NCBI GenBank assembly: GCA_027056465.1
Contig: JALUKS010000111.1
Coordinates: 1-10,125, forward strand
DNA: 10,125 nt
Reading direction: 5' to 3'
DNA from: Sulfurimonas sp.
GTDB lineage: Bacteria; Campylobacterota; Campylobacteria; Campylobacterales; Sulfurimonadaceae
Shown here piece by piece: positions 6,701-10,125 of this stretch (position 1 is its first letter; every line of letters begins with the position of its first letter). Made by a program: the position numbers and the translations under genes. The notes beneath the pieces were generated by a model that was not told where the DNA came from, did no database searches, and saw only the letters and a list, made by a program, of their open reading frames with translations.

Positions 6701-6708
6701 CCTTTCAT
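6678..6708. repeat. Hairpin B between hsdM and hsdS (14-bp perfect stem)
   Basis: ATGAAAGGGTGACA (6678-6691) and TGTCACCCTTTCAT (6695-6708) pair perfectly around a GTT loop. In the plus direction it is followed by TTTTAA, but no plus-strand gene needs a terminator here. In the direction of hsd transcription it is followed by a mixed A/T stretch, so it would be at most a partial terminator or an RNA processing or stability element between hsdM and hsdS. The GACA-GTT-TGTC core and the ATGTGACT at 6714-6721 match hairpin A beyond hsdS. Confidence 0.65.
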
Positions 6709-6720
6709 TTTTAATGTGAC

Positions 6721-8172
6721 TCATACTAAGCCTTTAATAGTTTTCAAAATCTCTTCACTCTCTCTATCAAGCTTCGCCATAGCGTTTAAAATCTCACTCG
6801 GCGTTCTTAGTGGGGCTTCTTCTGGCGTGTTTGGGTTTTTTGCACTGAGGTCGTAGGTGCTTTGGTCTATATCTTTAAGGTCAAGAGTCCAAGAGTTCTC
6901 ACTCTCAGCTTTTCTCTTTTGTAACTCTACAAACTCTGCTAAATCTTTCTCGTTTAGAGGATTTGTTTTTCCTAGATTTCTATCAAGATTAAGCTGATAA
7001 AACCAGACTTTTTTCGTACTAACACCCTTGTCAAAAAAGAGGACTACTGTTTTAACGCCTGCACCTGTAAATGTTCCAGATGGGAGGTCTAAAACAGTGT
7101 GAAGATTACAAGAAGTTAGTAACTCTTTACGTAGGGCTATTGAAGCATTGTCGGTGTTGCTTAAAAAAGTGTTTTTAATGACTACTCCCGCTTTTCCACC
7201 TGCTTTGAGTATCTTGATGAAGTGCTGTAGGAAAAGTGAAGCAGTTTCGCCTGTTTTTATGGGGAAGTTTTGTTGCACCTCTGCTCTCTCTTTGCCACCA
7301 AAAGGAGGGTTGGCAAGTACAACAGAGTAACGATCTTTCTCTTGAATATCAGAGATATTCTCAGCTAACGTGTTAGTGTGGATGATGTTAGGCGCTTCGA
7401 TGCCGTGAAGTATCATGTTCATGATACCGATGATGTAGGCTAGAGACTTCTTCTCTTTGGCATAAAAGGTGTTTTTTTGCAGAGTGACAACATCGCTAGT
7501 TGTAAGCTTTTTACTCTGTTTGAGAAACTCAAATGCCTCGACTAAAAACCCAGCAGAACCAGCAGCTCCATCGTAAATGGTATCGCCGACTTTCGGGTTT
7601 ACAACTTTTATGATGGTTTTTATAAGTGGACGCGGGGTGTAGTACTCGCCACCATTTCGCCCTGCATTCCCCATGTTCTTTATCTTGCCCTCGTAAAGGT
7701 GACTCATCTCATGCTTCTCTATCTGCGTTTGAAAACGTAACTCATCTATGAGGTTGATAACCTCTCGTAAGTTATAGCCACTCTGCACACGGTTTTTGAG
7801 CTCGCTAAATATTTCGCCTATTTTGTACTCGATGGTGTCAGGGCTAATGGCGTTTGACTTGAACTTTTTGAGGTAAGGAAAAAGCTCGTTGTTTACAAAC
7901 TCAAGTAGGTCATCACCACTCATAGCATTATGATCAACCTTCCCATCAGGGAGTTTTGGAGTAGCCCAGTGAGACCAACTAAAGGCTTCGCTCATGATGC
8001 TCGTGTACTCTTCGCCATCAAGCTCGGCAGCTGTCTGTTTGTCCTTTTCTAGGTCATCGAGGTACTTTAAAAAGAGAACCCAAGAGGTCTGCTCAACATA
8101 ATCAAGCTCGCTACCACATCCCGCATCTTTGTGTAAAAGGTCATCTATATTTTTGAAAGTCTGTTCAAACAT
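6721..8172 (-). CDS. hsdM: Type I restriction-modification DNA methyltransferase subunit HsdM (N6-adenine)
   Basis: A 483-residue methylase subunit that transfers a methyl group from S-adenosylmethionine to N6 of adenine in the sites chosen by HsdS. An N-terminal helical HsdM domain covers about 1-150. EYYTP at 176-180 follows, then SAM-binding motif I DGAAGSAGFL at 201-210 and catalytic motif IV NPPF at 288-291. The variant DGAAGSAG in place of DPACGSGG occurs in one common HsdM group and is not a defect. Length and motifs indicate an intact enzyme. The ATG at 8172 has AAGGAA ten bases upstream and starts 21 bases after the cobQ stop, so transcription probably continues from cobQ. The 99-base gap to hsdS is unusual, since hsdM and hsdS commonly abut or overlap. 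Confidence 0.95.
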   Translation of the reverse strand: MFEQTFKNIDDLLHKDAGCGSELDYVEQTSWVLFLKYLDDLEKDKQTAAELDGEEYTSIMSEAFSWSHWATPKLPDGKVDHNAMSGDDLLEFVNNELFPYLKKFKSNAISPDTIEYKIGEIFSELKNRVQSGYNLREVINLIDELRFQTQIEKHEMSHLYEGKIKNMGNAGRNGGEYYTPRPLIKTIIKVVNPKVGDTIYDGAAGSAGFLVEAFEFLKQSKKLTTSDVVTLQKNTFYAKEKKSLAYIIGIMNMILHGIEAPNIIHTNTLAENISDIQEKDRYSVVLANPPFGGKERAEVQQNFPIKTGETASLFLQHFIKILKAGGKAGVVIKNTFLSNTDNASIALRKELLTSCNLHTVLDLPSGTFTGAGVKTVVLFFDKGVSTKKVWFYQLNLDRNLGKTNPLNEKDLAEFVELQKRKAESENSWTLDLKDIDQSTYDLSAKNPNTPEEAPLRTPSEILNAMAKLDRESEEILKTIKGLV

Positions 8173-8193
8173 TTTGTTTTTATTCCTTGAATT

Positions 8194-9582
8194 TTATAGC
8201 TCTATTTTATCTAAAATCTTCTTCATATCTACATGAGTGTTGATATGCTCTGCGAACTCTGCGATGGCTTTTTCTTTGAACTCTTTGAAGTTATAGCCTC
8301 TGTAACTGGTGTTTATCTCGTGAAATATTTTGTAACGCAGGGCATCGTTGTCAAAAAGTCCGTGAATAAATGTTCCGTAGATACTCTTTTTCTCTTTTGC
8401 CCGTTTTTTTGTAGTGGCGTTGTGTATTTCGTAGCCATCAACCATAATGCCGAAGAGATTGTAAGAGCCTCTTTGGACTATCTTCTCTTTTTGAAACGCC
8501 ACTTCGCCTTTAAATCTACCAAAACCTCTCACCTCTTTGGCACTACTCTCAACAGAAAAAGAGTCTAAAATCCTCTCAAACATCATCTCGTAGCCACCAC
8601 AAATAGCGATGACTTTTCTCTTTTTCGAGCATAACATCTTCTCAAATCCAGACTCTCTTAGCCAAGCCAAATCCTCTATAACAAGTTTACTTCCTGGTAA
8701 AATAAGCAGGTCACAACCTAAAGCTTCGCTAGGTGTCGTGATGAAGTTTAGCTCTATCTGTGCATCCACGACAAGAGGCTCAAAGTCGGTAAAGTTAGAG
8801 ATATGAGGGAACTTTATCACGCCTACTCGGATGATGGCGTTTACACTGTTTTGTCTGTAGTTCATAAGCGATTGAGAGTCCTCAAAACCGAGGTTAAAGG
8901 GCTTGTAGGGAACAACTCCAAGAACAGGTATCTTAAACTCATCTTCTATGATAGAGATACCTTTATCGAAGAGCGTCCTATCGCCACGAAACTTATTGAC
9001 AATAACCCCTATGACATTTTTTCTAAGCTTTTTAGGCAGGAGATGATAAACACCATAGATAGAGGCAAAGACACCACCGCGTTCTATGTCGGCGACGAGG
9101 ATTATCTTCGTGTGAAACTTCTCAGCTATATAGATATTTGAGAGGTCTTTATCCATCAAGTTTAGCTCTACAGGACTCCCCGCACCCTCAGCAACGATGC
9201 ACGTAAACTCTTTTTGTAAAGATGTAAATGCACGCTCTACAATGGGTTTGAGTTTTTCCATATTACGATAATATTCCCAGACATCACTCTTGCCAACACT
9301 CTTCCCATCTATAATGATATGAGCCTTGGACTTTCCCCCTGACTTGAGAAGTATAGGATTAAACGCCGAGCGAGTCCGAAGCCCTATAGCCTCAGCAGCA
9401 AAAGCTTGAGGAATGGCTATCTCACCAGAGTCTAAGTCTGTAACTTGAGAGTTGTTTGAGACATTTTGTGCCTTAAATGGGGCGACTTTTATCCCCTCTT
9501 TGTGGAGGAGGTAAGTGATAGCAAAACTAAGGGTAGATTTCCCTGCATCGCTACTTGTGCCAAATATGCTTAATGAGTGCAT
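8194..9582 (-). CDS. cobQ: Cobyric acid synthase CobQ/CbiP (glutamine-dependent amidase of cobalamin synthesis)
   Basis: A 462-residue cytosolic enzyme that amidates side chains b, d, e and g of adenosylcobyrinic acid a,c-diamide, using ATP and glutamine. The N-terminal dethiobiotin-synthase-like domain shows the P-loop GTSSDAGKS (8-16), PFKAQNVSNNS (35-45) and NPILLK (75-80). The C-terminal class I glutamine amidotransferase domain has the nucleophile Cys328 in AICGGYEM and the catalytic His407 in GTFIHGLF. The protein is slightly short for the family but has all the key residues. The ATG at 9582 has AAAAGG seven bases upstream and lies 15 bases after the stop of the upstream ATPase gene. 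Its pathway partner cobT lies beyond the restriction locus on the same strand. Confidence 0.95.
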   Translation of the reverse strand: MHSLSIFGTSSDAGKSTLSFAITYLLHKEGIKVAPFKAQNVSNNSQVTDLDSGEIAIPQAFAAEAIGLRTRSAFNPILLKSGGKSKAHIIIDGKSVGKSDVWEYYRNMEKLKPIVERAFTSLQKEFTCIVAEGAGSPVELNLMDKDLSNIYIAEKFHTKIILVADIERGGVFASIYGVYHLLPKKLRKNVIGVIVNKFRGDRTLFDKGISIIEDEFKIPVLGVVPYKPFNLGFEDSQSLMNYRQNSVNAIIRVGVIKFPHISNFTDFEPLVVDAQIELNFITTPSEALGCDLLILPGSKLVIEDLAWLRESGFEKMLCSKKRKVIAICGGYEMMFERILDSFSVESSAKEVRGFGRFKGEVAFQKEKIVQRGSYNLFGIMVDGYEIHNATTKKRAKEKKSIYGTFIHGLFDNDALRYKIFHEINTSYRGYNFKEFKEKAIAEFAEHINTHVDMKKILDKIEL

Positions 9583-9597
9583 TTTATTGCCTTTTTT

Positions 9598-10125
9598 TTA
9601 ATATAAAAATCCAAATAACCATAGAGGCAACTTATTTCCAAAGCCAACTTCAACATCATCTGCAACGACAAATGAGTTTGGTATATCTTTGATCTGTTTG
9701 AAACTTTTATCTTTTCCACCTACTTCAAAGATATACTTTTCATCGACTTTAAAGTCACCGATATTGCTGTATTTTATAGAATTGTAAATCTTGATTTGTG
9801 ATATGAAGAAGCTCTCTCGCATACTACCACTATTTTTTTGTGAGCAGAGTATATTGTAGAGATTTATATTTTCTAAGTAAATTTTATCTGGTTTATTGAG
9901 TAGTTTTTTGTTCTTATAGTTTGCTCCAATTATCTCTAAAAGGTTGGCTTTTTGTAGGTAGTAGAGGTAAGAGTAGAGTGTGTTTCTGCTTACACCAGCC
10001 TCTTTTGATAAGTTCTGAATGTTAAGTTCATAAGGAACACTTGCACATAAAAGATGTAGAAGTTTTCTTATGATGTTGATTTTATCGCTCTCTACATTGT
10101 AGATGGAGGCTACTTCGCTATCTAG
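9598..10125 (-). CDS. C-terminal part of an ATP-binding protein of the AAA_14/DUF4143 type (partial, cut by right edge)
   Basis: The frame ending at TAA 9598-9600 stays open to the right edge, giving 175 residues. The internal Met at 9822 is not the gene start. Visible are a winged-helix-like region (NIIRKLLHLLCASVPYELNI, then LSKEAGVSRNTLYSYLYYL) and a DUF4143-type nuclease-fold tail with KSFKQIKDIPNSFVVADDVE. The protein ends GFGNKLPLWLFGFLY, which is highly characteristic of this family. The AAA ATPase domain would lie upstream, outside the window. These ATPases are widespread in mobile and accessory DNA and their cellular role is mostly unknown. The gene is tightly linked (15 bases) to cobQ. 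The family call rests on the C-terminal half only. Confidence 0.8.
   Translation of the reverse strand, partial: LDSEVASIYNVESDKINIIRKLLHLLCASVPYELNIQNLSKEAGVSRNTLYSYLYYLQKANLLEIIGANYKNKKLLNKPDKIYLENINLYNILCSQKNSGSMRESFFISQIKIYNSIKYSNIGDFKVDEKYIFEVGGKDKSFKQIKDIPNSFVVADDVEVGFGNKLPLWLFGFLY

Noticed and set aside
6678..6708. Strong intrinsic terminator ending hsdM transcription
   Set aside because: The stem is strong, but the T-run follows only in the plus direction. In the direction of hsdM-hsdS transcription the following bases are mixed A and T, so it is listed as a hairpin instead.
7543..7573. Defective SAM-binding motif in HsdM (DGAAGSAG in place of DPACGSGG)
   Set aside because: This variant is common in a large group of HsdM proteins, and NPPF and EYYTP are intact.
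8803..9141. 112-codon plus-strand ORF
   Set aside because: It lies fully antisense to the N-terminal half of cobQ, which has all its catalytic motifs. No ribosome binding site or recognisable protein; a shadow frame.
9583..9597. Cobalamin riboswitch upstream of cobQ
   Set aside because: Only 15 bases separate cobQ from the upstream gene, and none of the conserved B12-box features is present there or in the gap before cobT.
9598..9822. A separate 74-residue gene starting at the Met at 9822
   Set aside because: The frame continues upstream without a stop to the right edge, and the added residues give the winged-helix part of the same ATPase family, so this Met is internal.
1..10125. CRISPR array, tRNA or rRNA genes, insertion sequences
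   Set aside because: No regularly spaced repeats, no cloverleaf-like or rRNA-like stretch and no transposase were seen. The intergenic gaps are all shorter than 200 bases.

Overview
The window looks like a chromosomal segment from a low-to-moderate-GC bacterium, most likely a free-living Campylobacterota (Sulfurimonas/Sulfuricurvum-like). This placement is inferred. The basis is the composition, the divergent archaeal/cyanobacterial-type CobT, the heme-c chemoreceptor-like protein, the AAGGA-type ribosome binding sites and the TATAAT-like promoter elements without clear -35 boxes. No rRNA or other marker gene is present to prove it.

Almost every gene is on the minus strand, so transcription runs from high to low coordinates. 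In that order the window holds: the C-terminal part of an AAA_14/DUF4143 ATPase cut by the right edge (9598-10125); cobQ, cobyric acid synthase (8194-9582); a type I restriction-modification locus with hsdM (6721-8172), hsdS (5380-6621) and hsdR (2274-4595); a hicA-hicB toxin-antitoxin pair between hsdS and hsdR (4597-5188); cobT, the nicotinate-nucleotide phosphoribosyltransferase homolog (1200-2255); and, after a short AT-rich promoter gap, a membrane protein with a periplasmic CXXCH heme motif and HAMP domain but no chemoreceptor signalling tip (114-1106). The only plus-strand gene is the tail of an unrecognised CDS at the left edge (1-107), convergent with the membrane protein.

Two pathways are interleaved. 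CobQ and CobT both belong to cobalamin (B12) synthesis, but the whole hsd-hic cassette lies between them with only about 20-base gaps at either side, as if it had been placed inside a cobalamin gene cluster. HsdM and HsdS would form the methyltransferase that marks the host DNA, and HsdR would add the translocase and nuclease for restriction. HicA (predicted RNase toxin) and HicB (antitoxin with a ribbon-helix-helix tail) sit immediately before hsdR. hicA and hicB overlap, and hicB and hsdR abut or overlap, so toxin, antitoxin and restriction subunit are probably translated from one message.

The most unusual non-coding structure is around hsdS. Related hairpins built on GACA-NNT-TGTC lie on both sides of the gene in the same orientation, each followed by ATGTGACT. 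The hsdM-hsdS gap also holds a second perfect palindrome and a good sigma70-type promoter, so hsdS may be controlled separately from hsdM. A 29-codon ORF with a good ribosome binding site lies between hsdS and hicA. No tRNA, rRNA, CRISPR array, insertion sequence or cobalamin riboswitch was seen.
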